A DNA stretch of 64,000 nucleotides from Macrotis lagotis (lineage: Eukaryota; Chordata; Mammalia; Peramelemorphia; Peramelidae): contig NC_133660.1 of assembly GCF_037893015.1 (NCBI RefSeq), forward strand, positions 287,095,078 through 287,159,077. The letters are read 5' to 3'. Made by a program: the position numbers and the translations under genes. The notes under the pieces were generated by a model that did no database searches, was not told where the DNA came from, and saw nothing but the letters and a program-made list of their open reading frames with translations. Below are positions 30,821-64,000 of the stretch, piece by piece (the first letter of the stretch is position 1; the number at the start of each line of letters is the position of its first letter).

Positions 30821-33800
30821 GACCTCCCGCCGCCGGGGCGAGCCTCTGCCGAGCGCCCCCCGCTTTCCCGCCCCGGAGCCCGGGGGGTGGGGGGTGCGGA
30901 GGGTGGGCGGGGCGGGAGGAAGCCCCTCCCCCTCGGGCCCCGCCTCCCCGGCCGCCCCTCCCCCTCGGGCCCGGGCTGAGCCCTCTCCGCGCCTCCCAGC
31001 CGCCCCCCCCCCAGATTCGGGGTTCGGGGCCCCCCTGGGACGTTGCCTTTTCTCTGTGGCTGGGTGGAGCCCCGGCCCGGAGCCGGGAGGAGCTGAGTTC
31101 CAATGCGGCCCCAGACACCTCGTGGTTACCGGGGCCCGGGGCCCGGGGCCCGCCACTGAACCCCTTAGACACGTCCGAGTCTTCCCGCTCGCCAGCGCGG
31201 CCACGGGACGCCCCGGAGCTCAGACCCGATCCCCGCAGGCAGGCCGCGGCTTCTCCGGGCAGGATCCTGCGGCAGCTTGGCTCCTGCCGCCGCGTCTGGG
31301 AACCCGTGAGGAGCGCCCGGCCGCCTGCCCCCGCCAGGGGTTTTCCCTTTGCCGCCTTTTCTGCCCAGGGCTCCAAGACGTGCCGACCCCCCACCCCGCC
31401 TGGGTGGGCACACCTGGCCCGGGCCGTGCCACCGCGCCCTAACCGCTCTGCTTTCCCCAGACGAGGCTGGCCTCTCCCTGGCGCTGCCAGCCCGGCTCCT
31501 CGCCAGGTGCCCCGTTTGCTTTCTGCTCAGCCTCACCACCTGTGTCTGCTCCGCGCCCCCTTCTTGCGGGGGTGCTTTAGTTTCTCCCTGCCAACTCTTG
31601 AGGATGAATGAACTAAAAAACCTTTGCTTACTAGGCCTGGAATTTAAGAAGACCTTAGAGGACCAAGCTTTGTCAGTTGGCGTGGCCCATTTGTACCTAT
31701 TAGAAAGAACAAGATGAATGTTTTCCTTGAGATTCCTTGTACCTAAAGTGTAGGAGACGTTATAATAAATGACACTGAGATTGTAACATTTTAAGGTCAT
31801 TTAAAATTTCTGAGTTGGTTGACACAGTTGCCAGACTTGATCCTTCTTGGGCTAAGAACCTATTAGGAGCTTGGTCTAGGAAACAGAAATGCACCCGGAT
31901 TCTGGCCCTGCCTTCAGGAACTTAGATTCTAAAAGTGGGCAAGGGAGTGAAGAAGGCGGTGTGGTCTGGGAAACCCTCAGGGAAGGCCAGGGACGTGAGT
32001 GGGGTCTTAGGGCTCTGGGAGTCACTGATACAGTCATTCAGTGACTGCTCATACAGCAAGATTTAGAAAGCCAGATGGGGGCAAGAGGATAAATACATAG
32101 TGACCAGACAGATGGCAAGATGGTTAACTGCCTTCTGAGGGCCCCACAGTGTGCTAAGGGCTGGGAACGCAACCCAGAAATCAAGACGATCTCAATCCTC
32201 AAAGAGCTTACATTCTAAGGGGAAAGGTAACATCTTGGGGGGGGGGTGCTGGGGTGAGTCTTGGGGGAGCTGTAGGGCCACTGATGGACATGGTGAGCAT
32301 TCTGGAGGTCTGCTATGAAGGTGGCCCTGGAGGGTCTGGAGACTTCCCAGCCTACCTATGCCACAGAGGGGAGTGCTCCAGGTTTCTGACAGATTTGTGA
32401 CTGAATGGGATGAGTCAGAGTCCAGGGCTGGCCCCAGGGCCCAGAGATGACTTGATGTGCTTCCCCAAAGAGCTGGGAGTGGCCCAGTCTCTGGGGTCAG
32501 ATCTCGAGGCTCCCTGGTGACTTGGTGCTGAGTGATCATGACATCCCTTAGGTTAGGTGATGTTCTACTGGGCGGTTTTGCTCAAAGCTGCCCCAGTTGG
32601 GGGGTAGGGCACAGCGTCTCCAGGTCATGTCTGGAGGCTCCCTGTTGGGGGTTGGGGAGGGCAGAGCGGATGGTAGGAGACCTGCATAGCTTCAGTTTCC
32701 TGTCAATGGGAGGCTGGTGACCCCTTCCATTATCTTAGCTCATTTAAGGGTCCAAGGTAGGGGTCACAACCCCTAAGTGATAGGAAAAATTATGTTGCTT
32801 CCAGGATCTCTGTGGCATGATCTCCTTGTGCCATCCTCATGGGGGCTCTTATTTGGCTTTTTCCTCTTAACTGACCTCTGTACCTTACCCTGGGTTCTCT
32901 GACACAGTGCCCAGCTACTTGGCTGTAGCTCCACTGGGGAGCCCAGGAATGGGAGCTGGCAGGATGGATCTAGGGGAGGGGGGAAGAGGCCCAGGGAGCT
33001 TCTTCTTTAGGATCCTGCAGCAAGCCTGGGGACCTGGGGCTCTTAAGTTTTGATTAGCCAGGACCTGCTAGATACCTCCTGGTGACTGGGTGGGGGAAGT
33101 GGGTGAAGAGCAGCCAAGGCCGTCCCCCTTCCCTTCCTGCCTCTTGTCTTTGCCCGCGGGGGCCCAAGAAGCTCCCAGGGCTCCTTCTGCCCTTAATAAC
33201 CCTCTCACTGTCTGACTCCAGCCCGGGCACCTGACCTACTGGCTGGCAATCCCCTATGCCTGCAACCCCCTTCCCTTACTTCTCTGCCTGCTTGGAGAGC
33301 ACCTTGGTGCGTAGAGCACACCCTGTAGTCAGGAAAAGCCAAGTTCAAATTTGATCTCAGATGCTTCCTGACTGAGGAGTGTGGATGAGTCACTGTGCCT
33401 CATTTTCCTCACCTGTAACCTGGGGATCATAATGCACCTGCCCCCCAGCTCTGATGAGAGGATGTGCACAGTGCCCAAAGATGACTCGATATCTCTGGGA
33501 TTTCTGTCTTTTCGCCTTTTTGCGTGTGAGCCCTTTCTGGATCATCACTGACCGCGGTCATACCTGCTACGCATGAATGACAGACGTCAGTGTGCCTTGA
33601 TTTCCCCTGAGGCACGTCACCCCTTCTCGAATGAGCCCATGGGGTATTGATGAGGTAGAATCGGAGGGTAGACCCTGAAGAGTTGGGGTCCTCTTTAATT
33701 GCAGCTGAAGAACCTGAGGCTCAGAGGAGGGAAATGACCAGCCCAGGGTCACGTAGGCAGAAACACTGGATGGTGTGGCTGCCTAGGAGAAGATGCAGAC

Positions 33801-34383
33801 TAGGCCTGGCAGTCCGGGCTGGCAGCCATGGGCAGAGGGCCCAGAGAGGTCCCATGATGCCCTTTCTAAGCAACCCTTGTGGGGAAATCTCAAAATAGAC
33901 TTCGTGGTCCCCAAACCATGCCTGGCTGCTTCTCTCTCTTCCTCTGGAGTTTCCCTTGAGTTTGAGGAAGCAGAAGCAGGGGCAGCAGCTGTGCCTGTGG
34001 GCTGTGGCAGAAGCCTGTCAGGGGACTGTTTTCCACCAGTCCAAGGCGGCCCCCTCACCAAGCTAAACTGGGACCGTCCAGCTGGAGCCAGAGTCCCCTC
34101 AGCCTGGGCCCAGCCCCTCATTCTGAACGTTCCTCAGTTCCTCTGGGAAAGGAGTCTCTTCTCCCAGCTCCGGCCAAGGGCGTCCTGGACCTGGCTTGGT
34201 CGGACTTGGGGGAAGACTCCTCCCAGCCAGAAATCTGAAGCACCTGGCTCCTGGAACACCCGGGGCAGGTGGGACAAAAACAGAAGTGAGGGGCAAGGAG
34301 GGGAGAAAGGTCCTCTTTTCTTTGCAGTGCCACCCTAGGGCTGCCCAGGCAAAGAGGGGGTGACCGATTCTGTCCTCCCCCAG
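30821..34383 (+). other. CYB561A3 5'-UTR intron
   Basis: This 3.6-kb span lies between the putative noncoding exon and the first coding exon. The first 700 bp are CpG-island sequence with a very GC-shifted SINE-like stretch at about 31056-31190. The rest holds old MIR-like remnants (about 33290-33450 forward, 33690-33775 reverse) and old 'acattctaa' type repeat text near 31900-32230. No exon was recognised. Confidence 0.65.
33290..33450 (+). mobile_element. MIR/CORE-type SINE remnant
   Basis: GCGTAGAGCACACCCTGTAG, GTCAGGAAAAGCCAAGTTC and CATTTTCCTCACCTGTAACC occur in order, followed by GGGGATCATAATGCACC. Diverged; no target duplication seen. Confidence 0.65.
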
Positions 34384-34387
34384 GATC

Positions 34388-37230
34388 ATGATGGCTGTGG
34401 GACAGTTTTATTTCTTCTCCCTGGTCCTGGGCACCTTGGGCTCCCTGTGTGTGCTCTTCACAGTCTACTGGGTACAGCACTGGCGTGGTGGCTTCGGCTG
34501 GGATGGCACCATCCTCATGTTCAACTGGCACCCTGTCCTGATGGTGACTGGGATGGTGGTGCTGTACGGGGCTGGTGAGTAGGGAGTAGATAGGCCTCAT
34601 GGGAGGAGGCAGAAGAAGGGGACTTCCTCTCATAGTGCCCCCCCCGCCCCAGCTCTCCAGGCTGGGGGCCATTCTGCCATCCTCTCCTGGTAGTGGGGAA
34701 GCCCATTGACCCTGATTCTGCAGCCTCCTGTGTCACATCGGTTTACTCGTCTGTATGGGGGGCATGATGCTCCGAGTTCTTGTACTCCTTTATGGACCAC
34801 TGTCAAGAAAGCACTTTGCCATCTTTGGGGCTCGGGGGGCTAAACTCTTCTCCAGGGCTGTTGGAATGGGAGGTGGTGCTATTTGGGGGCTCAGGAGTGA
34901 ACCCTCAGGGCAGTGAGAGCTGCTCTGGAAGCTGAGAAGGGGGCAGCCAGGCCAGGGTTCCTCACGTTGGTGACCAAGGGTCAGGGGCTTGGAGGGGGAG
35001 CTGAGGTGGGCAGAGCAAAGTGCTTGTGCCGAGCCCCTACGTGGCTAGCCTCAGCCTGAGCTTGGCTCCACTGTCTCTTGGATCTGCCCGGCAGGTGGGG
35101 CAGATCTCAGGTTGGCATTGCAACTGAGGGCAGTAGAGTGGAGTCAGAGGCCCTGGCTTCGGATCCTCCCTTGACAGGACTGAGCCTCCTCTCTCCGAGC
35201 CTCAGTTTCCTTGTTTGCAAAGTGAATGGGTTGGACTGGATGGTCCCTTGCAGCCCTAAAATTGACTTGAGGTTCAATGGATCCCTAAGGGGCAGCAGCT
35301 GTTTCTTCTCTTCCTAACCTCTGCCCAGGGGTCAGGGTGGGACGGTGACCTTCTCTGTCGCCCCCTTCTCTCTTGGGGCTGCTGGGAGGCTCTGAGCCGA
35401 GGGATAGGCCCAGCTCCCGATCTTCCCGCAGCCTCCTTGGTGTACCGCTTGCCCCAGTCCTGGGTGGGACCCAAGCTGCCGTGGAAGCTGCTCCATGCTA
35501 CGGTGCACCTGGTGGCCTTCGTCCTGACGGTGCTGGGGCTGGTCGCCGTCTTTGACTTCCATAGCCACAACCGGATTGCCAATCTCTACTCCCTGCACAG
35601 CTGGCTCGGGATCACGGCCGTTGCCCTCTTTGCCTGCCAGGTGGGTTCACTGGCACATTTCGCCAGATCCGCTGGGTCTGGAGGCTGGAGCTTTGCTTTG
35701 ACTTTCTGATGGGCCCAAGGCCGACCCACCTACTCAGGAAAAAAACCCTAAGAAAACCTCAAAAGGCCAACACAGGCACAACTCACTCCCCTGATGCAGA
35801 TGCCCACCTCTAGCCAGAGAGAGCACCTGGGGCTGGAGGGAAGGGTAAGGCTGGCTCAGTTCACAGATGGCAGGACTAGAACTCTGGGCTTCTGAGTGTG
35901 GGGGCGACTCTCTGCTCCCTCTGCCAGCCAGCCTGCTCCAGACAGAAATGAAGGCTGTGGGCAGTCCTGCTCAGGGTTGGTTGATGGGGCGAGACCAGAG
36001 GCAGTGGTGGGCAGGGTTACTGGAAACGGAGAATTCTAGGTAGGCCTCTGGGTGTCCCATGGACACGGAGATTCCAGGGCCTGGAGAGGGTGTGGGGTGG
36101 GACCGGGGAGGGCAGGAACAGGAGGGGAACGAGGGCTGCCCGCTCCTCCCCTCAGTGGCTCCTGGGCTTTGCTGTTTTCCTGTTACCCTGGGCGTCCCTG
36201 TGGCTCCGCAGCCTCCTCAAGCCCCTCCACGTCTTCTTTGGGGCCACCATCCTGTCCCTGTCCATGGCCTCTGTCCTCTCCGGAATCAATGAGAAGCTCT
36301 TCTTCAGTCTGTGAGTCTGCCGTCGGCCCTCCCTGTGCTTTCAAGGTGGGGAGTGGGACCTGTTGGTCTGGAGCCACCCTCGGAGGATGGGAGCTCTGCC
36401 CAGGGTGGGGGCCAGGGGGGCATTAAGAAGAGTTTGGTCAGATAGTCAAGAGTTTCTTGGGGGCTTTTCGTTCCTATCCATCCAACCTGGTCCCTGGCCA
36501 GAGTTGAGAGAGCCAGTGCTGTCCCCCTGCAGGAAGAATGCCACTGCCCCCTACTCCAGCCTCCCTCCAGAGGCCTGCTTTGCCAACGTCACCGGGATGC
36601 TCGTGGTCACCTTCGTGGGGCTGGTGCTCTACGTCCTCCTGGTCTCCTCATGGAAACGGCCCGAACCGGGCATCCTGACGGACAGACAGGTAGAGGTCCA
36701 TTTGGCCAGAGAGTGAGGGGAGGACAGTGAGGTTGAGGTGGAGGACTGGGAAATTGGGTTTTGTGGAAGAGAGAGGTGGGGTGGGGGAAGCTGATGGAGA
36801 TGATGGGTCCTGAGAGAAAATAGTGGCCCACTGAGACCAAGACCCTGCCTCACCTCCCAGCCGGTTGCCCCTGGGCAGGGATCACAGAATGGTCCGAGGG
36901 CAGGTCCAGCCCCTCACGAGCTGACAGAAGAGAGGTCACCTGGACTTGGCCACTGGACAGGAGGTCCAAGAGGCCCCCATGGCCTTGTCAGACCCTGACT
37001 TCTTGGCTAGGACAAGGGCATCAGAGGGGTGATTCCATCTGGGCCTTTGTGGCCTTTTCTGACTAAACTGGTCTTTCTGCTGTTGGACTTGAGCAGAGCC
37101 CCCGGGGGAGAGTTCTGGGCTGGGCCTCTGCCTCTACTGGGGTTCCCATGGGTGGTGGCCCTGAGGCAGGTGACAGGGACTCATGCCTACTCAACTTTCT
37201 TTCCAGCCCTTGCTGCATGAAGGGGAGTGA
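34388..37230 (+). CDS. CYB561A3: CYB561A3, lysosomal cytochrome b561 (ascorbate-dependent ferric reductase), complete
   Basis: Six-pass di-heme protein that moves electrons from cytosolic ascorbate across the late endosome/lysosome membrane to reduce Fe(III). Coding exons 34388-34574, 35432-35640, 36156-36310, 36533-36689 and 37207-37230 give 243 aa; starting at the second ATG (34391, better context A at -3 and G at +4) gives 242, the human length. Candidate heme histidines are H48 (MFNWHP), H84/H88 (LLHATVHL), H118 (LHSWLG) and H157 (KPLHVFFG). N-glycosylation sequons NAT and NVT lie in the last luminal loop. The C-terminus TDRQPLLHEGE contains an acidic dileucine lysosomal signal, and its last seven residues come from the 24-nt final coding exon. 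It is convergent with TKFC. Confidence 0.96.
35115..35275 (+). mobile_element. MIR/CORE-type SINE remnant in CYB561A3 intron
   Basis: GAGTCAGAGGCCCTGGCTTC, GAGCCTCAGTTTCCTTG and GGACTGGATGGTCCCTTGC follow the usual forward order. It lies between the exons ending 34574 and starting 35432. Confidence 0.6.
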
Positions 37231-38505
37231 GGTGTGAAGGGCCCCCCGGGAGCAGGCTGAGCAGCTTCACTCTTCCCTGAGCTCTACTCTGTGGGGGGCT
37301 CTGAAATGGCCGGGAGAGGGGCCAGGGTCCCCGCCTTCTCTTGATCCCTGTGCTTGTTCTGCTCACTAATCTCTGGGCTCCTCAATTGCTTCCGGGACAG
37401 CGTTGGCTTTGGGCCCCTCTCGCCCCCCTCCCCCTGCTCAAGGCTGGGCTATCGTGCCACCGTCAGCTACATCTCGAGTAGGCTCTTGTGGCCTTCCATT
37501 CCCTCCTCCTGGGCCAGGCCGGGGCTACGTCCAGGGTGGCTTACCTCGTGGCCCACTCTGCTCCTTGCCAGACTGTGCTGGGGTGGGCTGGGCTCGGCAA
37601 CCAGGGCCGAAGGGAGGTCCTCTGCCCCTCGTCCTCTCTCCCAGACTTTTGTCAAGTAATCGGGGTGCTGTGCCTGTCACCCCCTCCAGCTTCTGTTTCA
37701 GCTGGAGCCTGGATCTCGGCCTCACCTTGTCGCTTATACGCCTGTCGCCTCTGGGCCAACATAGCAACTTGGCCAGTCTGTCCTCCCTGGACACTGCATC
37801 ACGGCAGGAACTAATAACGGGGCTCAGCCCCTCAGTAGTTGGGGTTCAGCCTCCTCACACCCCTTACCCCAGCACTCATCCTCAGGACCTGCTCATACTC
37901 TGGAAATGGTGGAGAAGACTTGGGTGGTGCCTCGTCCTGGCAGGGCCACCCAGCTCCGAGAGCTCTCTTCTCCTTTACCTGTCCCTGCCCCTGTGGAGTG
38001 TCAGCTCCCTGGGGGCTCTATCTGCTCCTTCTCCGGGCAGCCCCCACTTCTCCCCAGTTCCCTCCCAGGCTCGGCCCAGCTGGGTCCCAGAGGGACAGTG
38101 AGCCTGGTTTGACCCGGCGATGCCAGGCTTTCTTTGGGAGAGGCCACAGGCCACTGGCCTCAGGGAGTCTCCAGGATTTGCAGCTGGGATGGCTCCTTTG
38201 GGGTGGCCTGAGTTTTCATCTTCTGGTGTCTTGAGGGATCCCAGACCCTTGGGTTTCCTGGCCTGAGGCTGTTGGCTTATTTCACTTTTGAGAAAAGGGG
38301 AACACAAACTTCCTGAGGATTGTGGTGGGAGCTGGGGGCTGATCCTGGGTGGGGCTGGCTTTGGGGGCTCCTGTTCTGCTAAGGCGGGGCCTTGGTCCAC
38401 AGCTTGAGGGGAGGCTTTTTTATCTGTGTATTAGGATTCTCTTTTTACTAAATAGCTTGCATTCTTTGAACCTCTTGTTACCAGTAAAGTTGTTTGTACT
38501 CCACT
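37231..38505 (+). other. CYB561A3: CYB561A3 3' UTR
   Basis: GC-rich noncoding sequence after the stop; its long frames show no recognisable protein. It probably ends at the variant poly(A) signal AGTAAA (38483-38488), which is followed by a TTGTTTGT downstream element. Confidence 0.65.
38483..38488 (+). terminator. CYB561A3: CYB561A3 probable poly(A) signal (AGTAAA)
   Basis: AGTAAA, a known weaker variant, with GT/T-rich TGTTTGTACTCC directly after. No canonical AATAAA is seen in the preceding 1.2 kb. Confidence 0.55.
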
Positions 38506-39265
38506 TGCTGGTCCCTAAATCTGTCATGCAGCCCTCTGACCCCAAAGCCTAAGCCCCCCCTGGGCCCCTCGAAGGGGCTGGCTCCCCCAAATGGCCCCAG
38601 AGGCCAGCTGACTCTGAGGCAGGACAGCCCTTGCCTTGCCAGGGGGCCCTGGCGTGACGGGGTGCCAGTGCAGGCTCAAACCAGCGGGGACACCAAGGCG
38701 AAGCGGTCTGCCTTGGGTCGGAGCAGTCTGCATCTCCCTGACTCCAAGGCCATCGTGCCCGAGGGGCCAAATAACTCTCCTTCAGAGCAGAACTACAAAG
38801 AGCCCTCCCCTCTCCAACAGTGACCCAATTGCCTTCCTTTCCATCTCAGCCAAACAAAAAGCTGGTCTAGACCCCTCCTTGAGGTTGCCAAGTCCTACAC
38901 TGTTGGAGACCCCCCCACCAGGGCTGGCCAGGACCCACTGGCCTGGCTGGTCCCCTGGGCTCCCCTCAGGCTCTATTTGGTCCAGCTGTGCTGGGGGAAG
39001 CACCAGAGCTTCCAGGAGACTGCTCAGGGGACCCTGGGGCTCTAGTTTGGGGTGTGGTTCCTCTGGCCCTTCCTGCCCCAGTCCAGAGAGGGTCCTCCTG
39101 GGCATTCCAGCCTGTACAGGGCATTGCTCCCAAGACTGGATGTGCTGGTCTCCCCCCCCCCCCCCATGGCTGTTGCCAAGCCACTAGGATCCATCTCCAG
39201 GTTTCGGCTCCATTGCGAGAAAGGAGGAGCCACTGTGTAGCATTTTTGCTGCAGCTTGACCAGGA

Positions 39266-39295
39266 TTTATTGGGTGTAGCCCCCCCCACTTTATT
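39266..39295 (-). terminator. TKFC: TKFC poly(A) signals (two AATAAA)
   Basis: AATAAA on the minus strand occurs at 39290-39295 and 39266-39271, about 575-600 nt past the TKFC stop. About 760 bp separate them from the CYB561A3 signal on the opposite strand. Confidence 0.75.
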
Positions 39296-39340
39296 GACAA
39301 AAAGGCTGAGAAAAGAGAGATCCTTTAAGAACACAGTAAC

Positions 39341-39490
39341 CAGGGTGGCTAGGTGGCACAGTGGACAAAGCACCGGCCCTGGAGTCAGGAGGACCTGGGT
39401 TCAAATGCGGTCTCAGACACTTAATAATTATCTAGCTGTGTGACCTTGGGCAAGCCACTTAACCCCATTGCCTTGCAAAAACCTTAAAAA
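39341..39490 (+). mobile_element. WSINE1-like SINE inside the TKFC 3' UTR (antisense to TKFC)
   Basis: Complete copy with head GGTGGCTAGGTGGCACAGTG and tail CCTTGCAAAAACC plus A-run. The target duplication AAGAACACAG is exact (39327-39336 and 39491-39500). It lies between the TKFC stop (39870) and its poly(A) signals, so TKFC mRNA should carry the SINE in reverse. Confidence 0.9.
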
Positions 39491-39869
39491 AAGAACACAG
39501 GAACCCCAACAGGTGCGGGAGGCAGAGCCTGGGGCTGGGCCAGGCTGGAAACCAAGGCAGCCTTTGTGGGGGGAACTGGAAGGTAGCCTGCCTAGTTCTG
39601 CCTTCTGTGGGATGAAGGGGTCCGGCCTTCGAAAGTAGTTCTAAACCTGAGGCTAGAAACGGGATTCTACGTTTTATCTATTTGATTTCTCTTGTGATTG
39701 ATTATCTTGTGTATTTAAAACATGATTGGGCAAAGGGGTCCTTCAAGGTGAAGCTCCTCAGACTGGGCAGAGGCCATCGGACAGGAAGAGTGAGAGAAAG
39801 AGGAGGACGAAGCCCCCTGAGCGGCTGCCCAGCAGCGACCAGGGGCTGGGCTGGGGAGGGTAAGGGCAC

Positions 39870-48011
<8,142 letters not shown>

Positions 48012-48439
48012 GGTGGGCAGGCTGGCCAGGAGGAGCAGAGTTCAGAAGCAGCGTGGCCTCGGGTGCCCTTGCCTCCGCTTGAGCCGAAAGGGAAACCGGC
48101 GGCCAGCCCTAGGAGAGAGCCCGGGTGGGTGGGTGCGTGGGAGCGGGGGCACTATTTGAAGCCTGGGGGCCGAGCCCTGGCACCCACGTGGCACCTGCGT
48201 GGCTCTCCTGCTCTGGGACTCGGGGCTAAGTCCAAACCCTAGCACGTGGCCCGACCGTGGAGCCTGGCAGGCCGGGGAGAGAGACCAAAGTCTGGCCCAG
48301 CCCAAGCCCTGGGCTTCTGCAGCAGCCCCATCCGGGCCGGCCAGTCCTGGGGTGCCTGCCCGTGCCCCTGGGGTCCACTGGAAGAAGCTGCTCCCGGGCA
48401 GGCGCAGGGGAACGCGCCAGGAGCACGGGCGAATCCTGA

Positions 48440-48670
48440 CTCAAAATGCCTGGCAAGGCCCGAGGCGAAGTGGCTTGGCCAAGGTCACGCAGCCGGTAGT
48501 CATTAGGCACCTGGGGCTGCCTCTGAACGCGGGGCCCCCTGGCTGCAAGGCAGGTGCTCCTTCCGCCGCCCCCCCCCCCCCCCCCGTGTGTGTCCGTGCG
48601 TGACCTTGAACGAGCCATTTGACCGCTTTGGGCCAAAGTTTCCCCTTCGGTCACAGAATCGGTGACTTCG
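48440..48670. mobile_element. Two old SINE remnants around a poly(C) run
   Basis: At 48440-48570, CGAAGTGGCTTGGCCAAGG and GTCACGCAGCCGGTAGTCA are a reverse SINE body. After a C-run (about 48570-48586), CGTGACCTTGAACGAGCC and GTTTCCCCTTCGGTCACAG are a forward MIR-like body. Both are GC-shifted and diverged. Confidence 0.5.
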
Positions 48671-49148
48671 GAGGCGGGAGGAGAAGTCGGCCCCCCTCCC
48701 CTCGGCAGGGCGGTGGCGGCCTACGGGGGCAGAATGGGGCGCGCTCGGCACGGAAGCCCACCCTGCGGCCCCCTTTTGAGTTCCCCTGAAAACATCACTG
48801 ACGAGTGTTTTTCCGGGGCTCGGCTCTTTTCTGCCTGCAGCCCCCCAAGGGCGCCACGGAGGAGCCAGGCACGGGTGCCAGGCGGGGCAGGGTGGCCCGG
48901 GCTGGCACCGGAGGCCCTGGGGGCCGGGGCGGAGCAGGCGCAGCCGGGCTCGGCATGCAGCAGGCGCTGACTAGGTGCAGCCGCGCAGGGGCGGGGCCCG
49001 GAGGGGCGGGGCCGGGGAGGCCGCGGCCGCGGATTGGGGGAGCGCGGCGCAGGGGGCGGGCTCGGAGCGCGGGCGCGAGGAGGGGGGCCGGGGGGCCGGG
49101 GGGCCGGGGCCTCGCTCCTCCCCCCCCCCGCCCCGGGCACGCGCTCAC

Positions 49149-49545
49149 CTGCCTCCTGACGCGCCGCGCCGGCTCCGCGCCTGCTCCGTTCCCGACGCCA
49201 CCGAGAGGCCGCGGATAGAGCGCCCCTGCATCCGGGGCTCGGCGGAAGGGGCGGGGCGGCCGGAAAGGCGGGCCTCGCGGCCTGCGGGCGGCCCGGCGCG
49301 GGAGAAGCGAGCCGAGACCCCCGCGCCGCCAGGGGGCGCCGCCCGCCCGTCCCGTGGTGCCCCGCGGCCCGGGCGCTCTAGGCGGGCGGCGGCGCGTCTC
49401 GGCGGCGCTGTGGGTGCTGAGGCCGCGCGCGGGGCCCGCTCGTCCCTCGCCGTGTCCGCGTCCGCGTCCGTGTCCGCGGCCGCCCGGGCCCCTCGGCCTC
49501 CGGCCCGCGTCCCCCCCGGCCCCCGGCCCCGGCCCCGGCCCCGAC
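49149..49545. promoter_or_regulatory. Head-to-head promoter of TKFC (-) and DDB1 (+)
   Basis: A minus-strand donor (CAG then GTGAGC, at 49149/49148) marks the likely noncoding TKFC exon 1, which starts upstream near 49250. The DDB1 ATG is at 49546. In between are GC boxes, CCGGAA-type motifs and a strong CTCF-like site at 49326-49339. No TATA is seen. Transcription starts are inferred. Confidence 0.6.
49326..49339 (+). promoter_or_regulatory. CTCF-like motif in the TKFC/DDB1 promoter
   Basis: CCGCCAGGGGGCGC differs from the CTCF core CCACCAGGGGGCGC at one base. Motif call by eye only. Confidence 0.5.

Positions 49546-64000
<14,455 letters not shown>

Noticed and set aside
30345-31394. 349-codon open frame on the minus strand through the promoter array
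   Set aside because: Its length comes from the stop-free 32-bp repeat and CpG-island composition. The protein is repetitive, crosses the CYB561A3 exon and promoter, and matches nothing known.
37403-38400. 232-codon and other frames after the CYB561A3 stop
   Set aside because: They lie in the GC-rich 3' UTR, overlap each other in several frames, and show no recognisable domain or splice logic.

Overview
This is vertebrate nuclear DNA, and the animal is almost certainly a marsupial. The genes have many small exons with GT-AG introns, and their proteins match mammalian orthologues almost residue for residue. The interspersed repeats are dominated by a tRNA-like SINE (head GGTGGCGCAGTGGATA, tail CCTTGCAAAAACC plus A-run) and by L1 3' ends of marsupial type. 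I recall this SINE form (WSINE1-like) as prominent in Australian marsupials, particularly dasyurids; the exact order is inference.

The window is one gene-dense block that matches human 11q12.2 in gene order and relative strand, read in reverse. From left to right it holds: SDHAF2 (-, first exon only, tentative); CPSF7 (+, complete, 471 aa); TMEM216 (-, complete, 141 aa); TMEM138 (-, complete, 162 aa); CYB561A3 (+, complete, 242/243 aa); TKFC (-, complete, 575 aa); and DDB1 (+, first 10 coding exons, running off the right edge). I assembled exons by hand from splice sites and reading phase. Every complete gene closes in frame, at or near the known human length.

Four GC-rich promoter islands punctuate the block. 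SDHAF2/CPSF7 (about 2.2-3.7 kb), TMEM138/CYB561A3 (about 29.6-31.3 kb) and TKFC/DDB1 (about 48.9-49.7 kb) are head-to-head pairs. TMEM216 has its own promoter (about 23.55-23.85 kb), squeezed directly against the 3' end of TMEM138. CPSF7 and TMEM216 converge near 21-22.6 kb, and CYB561A3 and TKFC converge near 38.5-39.3 kb.

Functionally the genes are mixed: mRNA 3'-end processing (CPSF7), ciliary transition-zone proteins (TMEM216, TMEM138), a lysosomal ferric reductase (CYB561A3), dihydroxyacetone kinase/FMN cyclase (TKFC), a ubiquitin-ligase and DNA-repair adaptor (DDB1) and an SDH assembly factor (SDHAF2). The two ciliary genes are the most interesting part. They lie tail-to-head only about 350 bp apart, and both promoters carry an RFX-type X-box plus ETS sites. 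Each has a 13-nt ATG-to-donor segment of almost identical sequence, so a TMEM138-exon-1 to TMEM216-exon-2 splice would be in frame. A second notable structure is a 32-bp tandem array of ZNF143-like motifs in the TMEM138/CYB561A3 promoter.
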